From Oleiagrimonas sp963817755 (GTDB lineage Bacteria > Pseudomonadota > Gammaproteobacteria > Xanthomonadales > Rhodanobacteraceae), in NCBI GenBank assembly GCA_963817755.1, contig CAWFPB010000002.1, forward strand, positions 310,001 through 374,000: a stretch of 64,000 bases of DNA, in the 5' to 3' direction. Every line of letters begins with the position of its first letter. Within the stretch, counting starts at the first letter, position 1. Both the position numbers and the translations under genes were made by a program. The notes under the pieces were generated by a model. It was not told where the DNA came from. It saw only the letters and a program-made list of their open reading frames with translations, and searched no databases. Positions 43,061-51,678 of the stretch are shown piece by piece.

Positions 43061-43297
43061 AATAAAGGCGCCAGGGACAATTTCGGGAACTTACAACAAC
43101 GATGCCAAGTACTGAGGTTTCCCCACGAATTCATCCCGGTACCTGCACTTGCTCCAACACGTCCGGTGGAAACCTTCGCAGCCTCTCCAACCACTGACAC
43201 GAAGTATCGAAGTATGGTGTCAGGGACAAATTCTCGTTAGGCGGGCTGGGAACGAACGCCCCGCAGTCGGGCTCTGGACGATCAAGGCAAGCGGCGT

Positions 43298-43385
43298 ATC
43301 AATGGCAGACCAGGTGCATACGATGGTGCGCCACATGGGTGCATAGAACGCCCAGGCGGTCAGGAGCTGCGTGGACAGGCAGAAC
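43298..43385 (-). pseudogene. Duplicated 3' fragment of the seven-helix membrane gene at 49658-50461
   Basis: The minus strand encodes CLSTQLLTAWAFYAPMWRTI, which matches the C-terminus CVTTQLLSAWAFYSPMWRTI of the intact gene; about 75 of 88 bases agree. The similarity stops abruptly next to a GGTGCCAAGTGC hairpin on one side and a GTGTCAGGGACAAATT core on the other. Confidence 0.8.
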
Positions 43386-43393
43386 GGGAAAAT

Positions 43394-43460
43394 GGTGCCA
43401 AGTGCTCTTACGTCCGTTTGAACCTATCCGCTGAACTCTTAGATAAGTGCACTTGGCACC
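43394..43460. repeat. Inverted-repeat element (GGTGCCAAGTGC)
   Basis: A perfect 12-base inverted repeat, GGTGCCAAGTGC (43394-43405) and GCACTTGGCACC (43449-43460), encloses 43 bases that include TTACGTCCGTTTGAAC, a spacer shared with other copies. Confidence 0.88.
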
Positions 43461-43484
43461 GTCCTTGCCGGAACGCAGCTAAGG

Positions 43485-44294
43485 CTAGTTGTCGGCATGT
43501 GCCGTACAGGTGTTCGTGCCACCGTGCGAACCGCGATACACATGAATGCGCATGTGCTGACCCGGCAGCATTGCGGTGGTCACTCTTTTGCTGCCGCTGG
43601 CGACGCCGTTGATGGTGTAGGAGATGCTCGTCCCGGTCGGGACCGTCATCGTGCTGGTGTTGGCGATATCAAGAAAGAAGCTTGGCACGCCGCCGGCCAT
43701 GGCGTTCTGCAGTCCCGATTCCTGGGTTTCCCTGCAACTGAACCGGTACAACGCCCGTCTCGTGTTGCGGCCGACCATTCCCCGAAGCCGGCTGTTGGAC
43801 GAGGGCTTGGCCTGTGCCGGGTCTAGTTGATGGGTCACGGGCGCATGCAGCTGCATCCAGGCCAGCTTGTGGAAACTCACGCCGCATGACGCGCCGGCCT
43901 GCACCGGAGTGTCCAGGTGAGCCAGCACGGATCGGGAGCGCGCCAGGCCATGGACGAAGGCATGGCTGCTCCAGTATCTGTGGTCCTTGAAAAACCAGTA
44001 GTAGACCGTCGTTCCGGGTGGGATCGGAACCGGGCCGTCGTTGGTCAGGCGAACGGCGGTGGGCAACCAGCTGCCGCTACTGGCCACGCCGACACATGTC
44101 AGGTGCATGGGCGCGGCACGCTGTCGCATCTGCCGTTGCACGGCGCTTGCCGGCTGCCTGGCGACATGGGATTGCATGGCTTCGGGTCGCGCGATCTGTG
44201 GTCGCGGATCGGCGGCATGCGCCGAGATGATCATTCCCGAGCCGGGGATGGCGATCAGCCCGATGATGGTGATCAGCAGCCAATGGCGCGTCAT
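43485..44294 (-). CDS. Secreted protein with two similar beta-rich domains, unknown function
   Basis: The 269-residue protein has a signal peptide (to about AHA-AD, 27). Two halves share a pattern: LTCVGVASSG, VRLTNDGPVPIPPGTTVYYW and a later AGASC in the first; FSCRETQESG, LDIANTSTMTVPTGTSISYT and TNTCTA in the second. Each looks like an Ig-like or beta-sandwich domain closed by a disulfide. No catalytic motif is visible. ATG 44294 is taken because it starts the signal peptide. Confidence 0.65.
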   Translation of the reverse strand: MTRHWLLITIIGLIAIPGSGMIISAHAADPRPQIARPEAMQSHVARQPASAVQRQMRQRAAPMHLTCVGVASSGSWLPTAVRLTNDGPVPIPPGTTVYYWFFKDHRYWSSHAFVHGLARSRSVLAHLDTPVQAGASCGVSFHKLAWMQLHAPVTHQLDPAQAKPSSNSRLRGMVGRNTRRALYRFSCRETQESGLQNAMAGGVPSFFLDIANTSTMTVPTGTSISYTINGVASGSKRVTTAMLPGQHMRIHVYRGSHGGTNTCTAHADN

Positions 44295-44658
44295 GCGTAT
44301 CGGGGCTGGATCGCCTCGGCGTGGCGGGATCATCATCGGTGTGCACGCATGTCCGGACATGGCCAGTCTCGATTTGCATGAGTGATGGTGACATTACTCA
44401 GATCATGGTGTCAGGGATAGCTTTCCGCGGACAATTTTTCGCAACGACCGCGTAGGTAATCGTGCCCCGAGATCAGCAATTCATGATCGATGGGGGCTGA
44501 TCAACGCGATCGGGGTCATCAAAAACAACGGGCCAGCTCAGCGGTAATTAAGCGCGCCACTAAAGTACGAAAAAAGGGTCAGGTTCATTGAGTTCCGTCG
44601 AAGGATGTCCGAAAAATGAACCTGCCCGATGTATTTGAACCCAGCCCCTTTCTTGTGA
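44295..44658. other. Intergenic region with repeats
   Basis: ATGGTGTCAGGGATAGCTTT (44405 on) and a hairpin made of AGGGTCAGGTTCATT (44575-44589) and AATGAACCTGCCCG (44615-44628) are present. The remainder shows no gene. Confidence 0.7.
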
Positions 44659-45033
44659 TCAGTCGCTGTTACGGCTTGCGTCAAGCCGGGCATGCAGACC
44701 CGTGGGCCACCATCGATTCTTGGCGAGCCTTCGTTGGACATGGTGTCTATAGGCAACGGGGTCGGGCGGTCTGCCTCTGCGATGACGACGTTGGTTACAC
44801 ATATGGCATGCAGCAACGATATTTGTCTTTCCATCACCACCGCCATCTGAGCGAGCTCTGAGATGCTCGCCGGTGCATTTCAGTGCACGAGCGAGTCCAG
44901 GTGAAAGGCCATAGCTCTCAATGAAGCTGTTGAGGTTGGCCAGCCACATGGGCGCTTTACAGTAGAAGCAACGACCGTGCTGCCGCCGATAAGCAACTGC
45001 GCGACTATGAATGAAATGTTTTTTTGAGGGCAT
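44659..45033 (-). CDS. HNH endonuclease
   Basis: The 124-residue protein has a CFYC pair (near 22-25), GEHLRARSDGG (near 53-63) with the catalytic His, and NIVAACHMCNQRRH (near 68-81) with the second Cys pair: a compact zinc-supported HNH nuclease. GAGGGC lies just before ATG 45033. It resembles free-standing HNH proteins of phages and islands; a restriction role is possible but no methylase adjoins. Confidence 0.78.
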   Translation of the reverse strand: MPSKKHFIHSRAVAYRRQHGRCFYCKAPMWLANLNSFIESYGLSPGLARALKCTGEHLRARSDGGGDGKTNIVAACHMCNQRRHRRGRPPDPVAYRHHVQRRLAKNRWWPTGLHARLDASRNSD

Positions 45034-45296
45034 GCGTGCTCCGGGTGAGTGTGAATCCCGGTCGCCCTGATGGTGCGGTAACGGGCACTGGCGATAGATC
45101 GCGTCAGTGACCAACGGCTAAAGCCCATCGGCTCTGTCTCAAGGACAGTGCATTCAGATTGCCAACAGCCAGCCATCCATGCAAGTACTACAAAAGGCGA
45201 GGCGAAAAGGGGCTGCCATTTCGTAAAAAAGAGTGGCGTGGATAATTCAATCGGCTACATATCATCTGCCCACTTCGCCCGCACCGGCACTGGGCG

Positions 45297-45695
45297 CTAC
45301 CCTGCAACTTCGATCAGGAGCCCTTTTTCCTCACGTTCGAAGTGATGCTCCAGCACGTGGCTGAACGGTGCGTGGAGATCGAGCAACTCCAGGCGTGTCG
45401 CGCCATCCGTGACCTGCGCGGGAAGCGGTTGCAGGGTACGTTGAAGCTTGCCAAGCATCGCCGACAGTTTGCGGTGTTCGGCCAGATAGACCCTGGCTGG
45501 CCAGCGCGCCGACGCCGGCAAATACGGGATCAGTTCGTCTTCCTCCTGCTCGATATGCACTTCTTGCAGCTCGCGCAATTGCTGCAACAGATCACGTGCA
45601 TGGGCCACCTTGCCGTCCAGCAGGGCCAGCCGTTGCTCCTGCAGAAGATGCAGCATCTTTTGATGTTGTTCGGTCAGATCGGGGTGCAGGTTCAT
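45297..45695 (-). CDS. Hemerythrin HHE-domain protein
   Basis: The 132-residue four-helix protein carries the di-iron ligands of the HHE family: HIEQEEDELIPYL (HxxxE near 44-56), AEHRKLSAML near 67 and HVLEHHFEREEKGL near 113-126. It may bind oxygen or NO. Start 45695 is preferred because AGGA lies nine bases upstream; an ATG at 45704 is too close to it. Confidence 0.85.
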   Translation of the reverse strand: MNLHPDLTEQHQKMLHLLQEQRLALLDGKVAHARDLLQQLRELQEVHIEQEEDELIPYLPASARWPARVYLAEHRKLSAMLGKLQRTLQPLPAQVTDGATRLELLDLHAPFSHVLEHHFEREEKGLLIEVAG

Positions 45696-45800
45696 GAGCT
45701 TCATCCTGAAGGTCAAAGGCAGGGGGCACATGCTCTTTACAGTGAGTGAGGGAGCAAGTGGGGCTGGACCCTTTTTCTGACCCGCTTATCGGGTGGGGTT

Positions 45801-46472
45801 CTACCAGGGCAGTATCTCGCCGTTCTGATGCCAGAAGCTGCCTGATTCGTCCAGTGTCAACGCATCCATCCGGGCCAGCAGGCCACGTACGGATTCGTCG
45901 GCGTCGATCAGGCCCTGGTGGCCGGTCATGCCGGTGCGCACGAAGCCGGGGTGCAGCAGCGCCACGCTGATGCCACGGGGCTTGAGGTCCACGGCCAACG
46001 ATTTCCCGGCGGCGTTCACGGCGGCCTTGGACATGCGGTAGCCGTAGCGGCCTCCGGAATCGTTGTCGGCGATCGAGCCCATGCGGCTGGTCAGGATGCC
46101 GATCCTGCCACCCGCAGGCATGAGGTCCATCAGGGCTTGCGTGGCCAGCAGCGGCGCGATCGCGTTGGTCTCGAACTGCAGCTGGATCTGTTCCAGGGCC
46201 CTGGCGTCGATATGGCCCAGCGACTGGTCGCTTAGCACGCCGGCCACATGCATCAGGATGTCGATGGTGCGGCCGTCCAGGGCTTGGCGCAGTTGCCCAA
46301 GGTCCGACGGTTGGCGCACGTCGATGCCGTCGATGGTCTCGACATCGAGGGCGTCCAGTTCGTCCGAACGCTTGCGGCACACCGCGATGACGGTGTCGCC
46401 ACGTGCCTTGCACTGGCGGCACATCTCCAGTCCGATCCCGCGGTTGGCGCCGGTGATGAGGATGGTGGGCAT
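45801..46472 (-). CDS. Short-chain dehydrogenase/reductase
   Basis: The 223-residue oxidoreductase has the NAD(P) motif TGANRGIG (7-14), the active-site segment ILTSRMGS near 121 and the YRMSK pair (Tyr and Lys near 143-147). GAGGTGCCC precedes ATG 46472. It is of the classical SDR group and resembles C-factor/YdfG-like SDRs. Another SDR of opposite strand lies at 46948; the two share the GSIADN motif after the active-site Ser. Confidence 0.85.
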   Translation of the reverse strand: MPTILITGANRGIGLEMCRQCKARGDTVIAVCRKRSDELDALDVETIDGIDVRQPSDLGQLRQALDGRTIDILMHVAGVLSDQSLGHIDARALEQIQLQFETNAIAPLLATQALMDLMPAGGRIGILTSRMGSIADNDSGGRYGYRMSKAAVNAAGKSLAVDLKPRGISVALLHPGFVRTGMTGHQGLIDADESVRGLLARMDALTLDESGSFWHQNGEILPW

Positions 46473-46947
46473 GGGCACCTCGGCATTCGTGGTTGAGGGC
46501 GCAGGGTAGCAAACGAATACGTGGCCGGCGCCCTGGACCCCGGAGGCATGCCTCCGCCTTTTTGAAACCGAATGGTCAGATGGCGACGAGGATCGCTCCG
46601 AAGAGCACGGCCAGGCCCAGCAGGGTGGGGACGAGGGTGCGCAGGGCCGTGCGCGTGGTCATGCGGCCGTCCCAATCGGAAAAAGGTGTCAGGGACAATT
46701 TCTCGGGACAATTTCCCCACTGACAAAAGGGGACGGAGGTAGTCAACTCAGCATACCGACTTTGCCCCCTTTGATTGCCTGCCGGTCGTGGTCTGCGGCC
46801 GCGACCATCCAGAGCCACTGTTCCGATATATGAACGCAGCAGCTGTCATCGTCCCGTGCATGCGTCGCATCTATGCTCGCCGGATGGGAAGCGGGCGCTG
46901 TGCTTGCCATATCCTTACCCTGACGATGTTTGCATGGAGTACGTGGC
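46473..46947. other. Intergenic region between two SDR genes
   Basis: The core AAAAAGGTGTCAGGGACAAT (46681 on), its partial copy GGGACAATTTCCCC and AAAAGGGGACGGAGGTAGTC (46728 on) lie together. A 28-codon hydrophobic frame on the minus strand (46576-46662, MTTRTALRTLVPTLLGLAVL) has no ribosome site and is doubtful. Confidence 0.6.
46680..46752. repeat. Repeat cluster: TGTCAGGGACAATTT and GGGGACGGAGG cores
   Basis: The two cores lie 35 bases apart, the second in the same orientation as that at 42515. Confidence 0.8.
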
Positions 46948-47646
46948 ATGACGGAAACCAGGACGGCACTGATCGTCGGGGCTTCGCGTGGGCTCGGGTT
47001 GGCGATGGCCGAAGAGCTGCTCAAGCGCGGCTGGCATGTGTTGGGTACGGTACGTGAGGACAAGAACACCCGTCTGCACGATCTGGCCGGGTCGTGGCCG
47101 GACAGACTCGGCATCCACTGCCTCGACATGACGGACGAAGCGCAGATCGATGCACTGGCAACGACCCTAAAGGACGTGCGCCTGGACCTGCTTTTCGTCA
47201 ACGCCGGTGTCGCCAGCGCGGATGGCTTCGAGTCCATCCTGGGCCAGACGCCCACGGACGAATTCGTGCGGGTCATGGTCACCAACACGCTGTCGCCCCT
47301 GCGGGTGCTCGAGCGACTGGTGGATCGCGTGCCGCCGGGCGGCGTGGTGGGCGTGATGTCCTCGGGCCAGGGCAGCATTGCCGACAACGAACGCGGCGGC
47401 AACGACCTGTACCGGGCCAGCAAGGCCGCCCTGAACATGGCCATGCGAAGCTTTGCGGTCCGCCATGGCGCGAGGCGTGCATGCCTCCTTCTGGCGCCGG
47501 GCTGGGTGCGGACCGAACTGGGCGGCGCGAACGCTCGTTTTTCCGTGGAGGACGTGACTGGCGATCTTGTGAACACCGTGCTCGCGCAGCAGGGCGGTCA
47601 CGGCCTGCGCTACGTGGACCGCTTCAACCAGCCGGTCCGATGGTGA
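46948..47646 (+). CDS. Short-chain dehydrogenase/reductase, C-factor type
   Basis: The 232-residue protein has VGASRGLG (10-17), NAG (near 85), a MSSGQGSIADN segment near 139 and YRASK (near 155-159). It belongs to the SDR group that includes Myxococcus C-factor and YdfG. Its substrate is unknown. ATG 46948 gives a normal length. Confidence 0.85.
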   Translation: MTETRTALIVGASRGLGLAMAEELLKRGWHVLGTVREDKNTRLHDLAGSWPDRLGIHCLDMTDEAQIDALATTLKDVRLDLLFVNAGVASADGFESILGQTPTDEFVRVMVTNTLSPLRVLERLVDRVPPGGVVGVMSSGQGSIADNERGGNDLYRASKAALNMAMRSFAVRHGARRACLLLAPGWVRTELGGANARFSVEDVTGDLVNTVLAQQGGHGLRYVDRFNQPVRW

Positions 47647-48189
47647 GGAAAATCTGATCCAGGAACGCATCCACCGTTTGCATCGGCGAAATCAGGCGTC
47701 AAGTACATGTATTGCGTACAAAGGGGGGCTTGCTGCAACTCGACAAAGACAGTTGGAGTAGCAGGGAATTGACAGTGGAAATTTTTGGAAGGAGCGGCTG
47801 CCTTTCCCTTCTAGCATCCTCGGGTGTTACAAAGCGCTAGGGACTTCAGCTCAAGGACGCATTGACAGGGAAAAGGTGTCAGGGACCATTTGCCGCAGAG
47901 AGCGACACCGTCGGGTCAGGGGGATGTGTCGCGCCAGGCGTGCTCAGGTCGGCACGGTTTCCCTGGCGGTGGCGATGCTGATTGCGGTGTCCTTCGCGGT
48001 CGCGTCGGGACACACAGCAATGATCTGAACAACAACGGGGCGCTGGGTGGTCTCTCCACACTGGCTGGTTGCGCAGGGCTGAATCGACCCCCATGAAAAG
48101 GGGACGTATGACATGGAATCGCGATCAAGTCGACTGATATTCGGCATGACTGCGTATCCTGGAATCTGAATGACCCAAGGGACGAAGTA
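47647..48189. other. Intergenic region
   Basis: It contains GAAAAGGTGTCAGGGACCAT (47870 on) and AAAAGGGGACGTATGAC (48097 on). Between them a 34-codon frame (47924-48028) reads MCRARRAQVGTVSLAVAMLI then AVSFAVASGHTAMI, the shape of a signal peptide cut off from its protein. No other gene is seen. Confidence 0.6.
47924..48028 (+). pseudogene. Signal-peptide-like gene fragment between repeats
   Basis: The 34-codon frame encodes a basic start, hydrophobic core and SGHTAM end, then TGA. It lies between two repeat cores, like other truncated genes here. It might be a real small membrane peptide instead. Confidence 0.35.
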
Positions 48190-49098
48190 ATGACGGCAAG
48201 GATGTTTCGGCGGATGGCAGGCGGAGTTTGGGTGGTGCTGGCCCTGGTGGGCCTGCTCGCTGTCGCCCCCTCGGTGTGGGCGACTCCCGGTGCATGCGGC
48301 GCCAAGGCCGTGACCAGTGCAAGGACCCTGGGCGATGCCGTCGATGTCCTGGCCTGCCAGGGCCGCACGCACGGCCTGATCGTGGTCGGCGACTTCCACG
48401 GCACGCGACAGATACCTGCGTTCGTGGGCGACCTGGTGGCAGCGGCATCGCGTCGCCGACCGGTGCGCCTGGGGCTGGAAATGCCGACGTCCATGCAGGC
48501 CGCGCTGGACGCCTACCTGGATTCACGGGGTCGCGCCGCCGATCGGGCCGCGCTGCTGGAACAGCTGTTCTGGGACCACAACGACGGGCGCCAAAGCCGG
48601 GCCATGTTGGCGCTCATCGAGCGCATGCGCACGCTGCGCAGGCAGGGCCGAAGGATCCACGTGTTCCTCATGGTGCCCGCGCTCCCCGAGCGCGCGTTCA
48701 AGACGAAGCATTTCGACTTCAACGCATTCAAGGAATCCGGCATGGCGCGGGCGATTCGCGGCCAGCTTGCCCACGTCGGCAAGGCGCAGGTCATCGCCTA
48801 CATGGGCAACTGGCACAGCCGCTATCACACGTTCACGGGTGAGTCGCACGCCTCGACGCTGGAACAACTGGCCAACCGGCATCCGGTCCTGGTCGACCCG
48901 GACGGTTTCGGTACCGCTTGGGTCTGCGAGCAGGATGGCTGCGGGGTGCATGCCGGGGGTACCCGGAAGGCCGGGGGCGGCAACGAGGCACGGATGCGCA
49001 TCCAGACCGATCCCCGCGGACGCGTACTGGAGGTCCACGTGCGCATGCCGCCGCTGACGGCATCCATGCCGGCAAAAAGCCCAACGCAAAGGCGGTAA
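48190..49098 (+). CDS. ChaN/TIKI-superfamily secreted protein
   Basis: The 302-residue protein has a signal peptide (to about VWA-T, 32). The core starts GLIVVGDFHGTRQIPAFVGD (near 62-81), like the GE.H motif of ChaN and EreA-type proteins, then VRLGLEMP with an active Glu near 97, LFWDHNDGRQSR and a closing YMGNWHS near 209. ChaN binds haem; relatives are metal peptidases or esterases, so the reaction is unknown. The tail is low complexity. GGGACGAAG precedes ATG. Confidence 0.7.
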   Translation: MTARMFRRMAGGVWVVLALVGLLAVAPSVWATPGACGAKAVTSARTLGDAVDVLACQGRTHGLIVVGDFHGTRQIPAFVGDLVAAASRRRPVRLGLEMPTSMQAALDAYLDSRGRAADRAALLEQLFWDHNDGRQSRAMLALIERMRTLRRQGRRIHVFLMVPALPERAFKTKHFDFNAFKESGMARAIRGQLAHVGKAQVIAYMGNWHSRYHTFTGESHASTLEQLANRHPVLVDPDGFGTAWVCEQDGCGVHAGGTRKAGGGNEARMRIQTDPRGRVLEVHVRMPPLTASMPAKSPTQRR

Positions 49099-49191
49099 AG
49101 GGCAACATGATGTCCGGGGCGTTCGGTCACGGCAGGGGACGAAGTGGATGTTTTCTGACGGTTCGATCCAGTCAAAGGGAGGGATGAGGCA

Positions 49192-49482
49192 ATGAACCGA
49201 TGGATCGTGTTTTTGGTGTTGGGGGTCGTGGCCTTGCTGGTGTACCGCAAGCATGGGACGGAGGGAGTGTCCTCCGGTTCCCGCCGGACCACAGGCGCCC
49301 GCGCGGACGGGCGATTGCCTTCGATGAAGGAATCGCCGTCCCGGTTTCAGTGCGACGGCCGCATCTACTGCAGCCAGATGCATTCACGCGCAGAAGCGGA
49401 GTATTTCACCAGACATTGTCCCGGTACGCGCATGGACGGAGACCATGACGGCATCCCCTGCGAGAACGACAGCCGCTTCTGA
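49192..49482 (+). CDS. Membrane-anchored Excalibur-domain protein
   Basis: The 96-residue product has an N-terminal helix (WIVFLVLGVVALLVY) and a C-terminal Excalibur domain: FQCDGRIYCSQM, ...YFTRHCPGTRMD and the calcium loop GDHDGIPCEND. This domain binds calcium at cell surfaces, often with nucleases. GGAGGGATGAGG lies upstream of the ATG at 49192. Confidence 0.82.
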   Translation: MNRWIVFLVLGVVALLVYRKHGTEGVSSGSRRTTGARADGRLPSMKESPSRFQCDGRIYCSQMHSRAEAEYFTRHCPGTRMDGDHDGIPCENDSRF

Positions 49483-49580
49483 GAAGCGGCGCAAATGGGT
49501 GCAAGGAGAAAAACCGAGAAAAACCGGGCCAGAGCCCCTTTCCGGAGCCTGGCGCTAGGCCGGAACTTCGACCATAAGCA

Positions 49581-49641
49581 AAAAGGGGTCAGGGTGCTTT
49601 TTCATGGGGAATTGCCCTTGAAAGTTACTCTGGCCCCTTTT
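49581..49641. repeat. Inverted-repeat element (GGGGTCAGGGTGCTTT)
   Basis: AAAAGGGGTCAGGGTGCTTT (49581-49600) and AAAGTTACTCTGGCCCCTTT (49621-49640) are near-perfect arms. It lies just after the membrane gene on the other strand; a GGGCCAGAGCCCCTTT core is nearby (49526). Confidence 0.88.
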
Positions 49642-49657
49642 CTTGTTCTTGTTCGGA

Positions 49658-50461
49658 TCAATGGCCGACCAGGTGCAGCGCGATGGTGCGCCACATGGGT
49701 GAATAGAACGCCCAGGCGGACAGGAGCTGCGTGGTCACGCACAAGGCCAGGGCCCACAGGTAAGCCGGATGCAGGCGTCTGCGCGTGATCAGGTCGTACA
49801 CGCCGACCCCCAGCATCAGGACGATGGTCATGAAATAGTCCTCGAACCAGAACGCCATCACCCCGTTGCCGATGGCCTGGTACAGCGGCGCGAAAAGCAG
49901 GCGGGAGTAGCCGGGCTCGGTCAGTACCAGCGTGCCCATCAGCATCAGTCGCTTGTGCGCCGCAGGATCGCGACGACGCAGCAGGCCGATGACGATCAGC
50001 GTGATGCTGGTGATCACGTTGCTGAACTGGATGGCAAGGAACGGGACGAAGAAGCTGGAAACACCAGGCTGGTCGAAATGCAGGCGATCCATCGTGATCG
50101 CCGCCGCTGGCCCCATGATCGCCATCAGCGGCAACAGGAGCAGTGCCAGCCGGCCCATCCGGCGATGCAGGTCCACGCGTTGGCGGCGGATCAGCAGGAT
50201 CTGCAAGGTCAGCAACGCCAGCCAGCCCACGTAGACGGCGGCATGCACATGGACGACCCACGGAAAGTGCAGTGCACCGTGCGTGTACTTCTTGTACATA
50301 TCGAAGCCGAAGCCGCCGATGGTGCCGATCCAGATCGCGGCCAGCCAGATGGCGAAGAAGTTACGGTCCCAGCGATGCCACGGTCCGAATCTCCGAATCC
50401 CGTCCCTGCGGGCGGACAGGGCTGCATCACGCGACACGGCTACGGCTTGGTTCGACATCAT
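49658..50461 (-). CDS. Seven-helix integral membrane protein of unknown function
   Basis: The 267-residue protein has about seven hydrophobic segments. Its second half holds HRRMGRLALLLLPLMAIMGP and the pattern HKRLMLMGTLVLTEP. The His/Arg-framed helices resemble DUF2306-type or haem-containing membrane proteins, but no family is certain. The 3' end was duplicated at 43298-43385. Confidence 0.65.
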   Translation of the reverse strand: MMSNQAVAVSRDAALSARRDGIRRFGPWHRWDRNFFAIWLAAIWIGTIGGFGFDMYKKYTHGALHFPWVVHVHAAVYVGWLALLTLQILLIRRQRVDLHRRMGRLALLLLPLMAIMGPAAAITMDRLHFDQPGVSSFFVPFLAIQFSNVITSITLIVIGLLRRRDPAAHKRLMLMGTLVLTEPGYSRLLFAPLYQAIGNGVMAFWFEDYFMTIVLMLGVGVYDLITRRRLHPAYLWALALCVTTQLLSAWAFYSPMWRTIALHLVGH

Positions 50462-50936
50462 GCACTCCCCCCGGAGTTGCGGTGCCTACACTCTAGACCC
50501 AAACGGACCCGTGGAGAGGGAATCCGTATCGTGCAGGATTTGGCACGTTGACGAGCAGGACGTGGAGGACGGATGGGATCCGCTGTAAAACGGGCTTCAG
50601 CATGTGCTTGTAAGACCGAGCCTGGTTGGAACGCGCACGCTGCCCCCTGTTTCGGCCAGCCGAGGGCAGCTTGCAGGCGCCCCCCCGTTGAAGGACACTC
50701 GATGACGACCCGAGGGGATGGCAGGGTCGGGGGCAAATGCGCATGCAGCTCGGCGAGTTCACAGGAAGTCGGTGCCACCACGTCGACCACGTGGGGAAGG
50801 CGTTGGCGTGGATGGAGTGGGTGCTGACCCATCCGGCACGGGGAGGCGTGTGTGTCGGGAAGCCGCGGGCCAGGCAGCCTGCGGCAAGACCCGGGGTGGC
50901 CGGCGGTGTCCAAAAACCTGAAGTGAGCGGTGGCCC
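50462..50936. other. Intergenic region before the paralogue array
   Basis: This GC-rich stretch must hold promoters for the divergent membrane gene and the array. I see no gene, hairpin or repeat core. Confidence 0.5.
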
Positions 50937-51678
50937 ATGATCCTGCGCCGCCTCACCCAGCACCTGAAACAGCAACACTGGACCGGCGTGTTCATCGAGC
51001 TGGTGATCGTCATCCTTGGCGTGTTCATCGGCATGCAGGTGCAGGACTGGAATGCGGCACGCATCGCGCGCGCCGAGCTCAACCAGCAGCTGATCAGTCT
51101 TCGACAGGCAACTGGAAGACAACCAGGCGTATTTCAAGGAATTTCGAGCCCAACTGGTCGGACAGGAGCATGATGTAAAGGCTTTGCGGTCCGCCTTCAA
51201 GCAAGACCCGCCGACGATGTCCAGCAAGGAACTCGATCAGCGATTGGTCAACGTGAATCGCATCTATGTATTCGCACCGGATCTCACGGCGTTGCATGAA
51301 TTGACCGATACCGGCGGCATGCGCCGAATCGAGAACCCGAAGATCCGGGATGCCATCGGCCGCTGGCAACGTGATCTGGACGAAGTCAATCGGCTGTATG
51401 CCGACGCGCTGCGGCAAAGGGACGGTGTGTGGAACCCGTTTCTGATGAAGAACATCGCCTTCGGAGCATTGCTGGAACAGTCCGACATCGTCGGCAAGAG
51501 CGTCGGGAGATCGAAATTCCGCAATGACATCGCGGCGCTTGCCCGTAGCCGGGAAGTCGACAATGAACTGGCCTATCGATATGGCATCTGCGGCGCCGAG
51601 GTCCATGCGCTGGACGCGCTGGACCGCGAGACCACGCGGCTGATCCATTGGCTGGCCAAGCGCGAGCAAGCGTCATGA
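50937..51678 (+). pseudogene. Array member 1: single-pass membrane protein, frameshifted
   Basis: The start MILRRLTQHLKQQHWTGVFI with VIVILGVFIGMQVQDWNAAR is the common N-terminus of the array. Near 51107 the frame breaks: one base removed joins LISLR to RQLEDNQAYFKEFRAQLVGQ, then the rest runs intact to TGA 51678. The C-terminal part is helical and polar. Its stop overlaps the start of member 2 as ATGA, so the frame was used once. The indel may be genuine decay or an error. Confidence 0.7.

Larger units (their letters stand above)
42723..43484. other. Repeat-filled intergenic region with a gene fragment
   Basis: It holds AAAGGGGGGCAGAGATCATT (42836 on) paired with GTCCGTCCCCTTTAAG (near 42870), the AAAGGGGACGGGGGTAATTA block (42920-42985), the third partial 85-base repeat (42994-43060), CAGGGACAATTTCGGG and GTGTCAGGGACAAATTCTCG cores (43071, 43214), a membrane-gene fragment (43298-43385) and a GGTGCCAAGTGC hairpin (43394-43460). 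No intact gene is seen. Confidence 0.75.

Noticed and set aside
36936..44658. Integron cassette array, suggested by small unrelated genes separated by repeats
   Set aside because: The repeats lack attC core sites (GTTRRRY with paired arms), the genes lie on both strands, and no integrase is present.
34990..49650. Prophage
   Set aside because: No integrase, capsid, portal, terminase, tail or lysis gene is present, and no tRNA with a duplicated end is seen at the borders.
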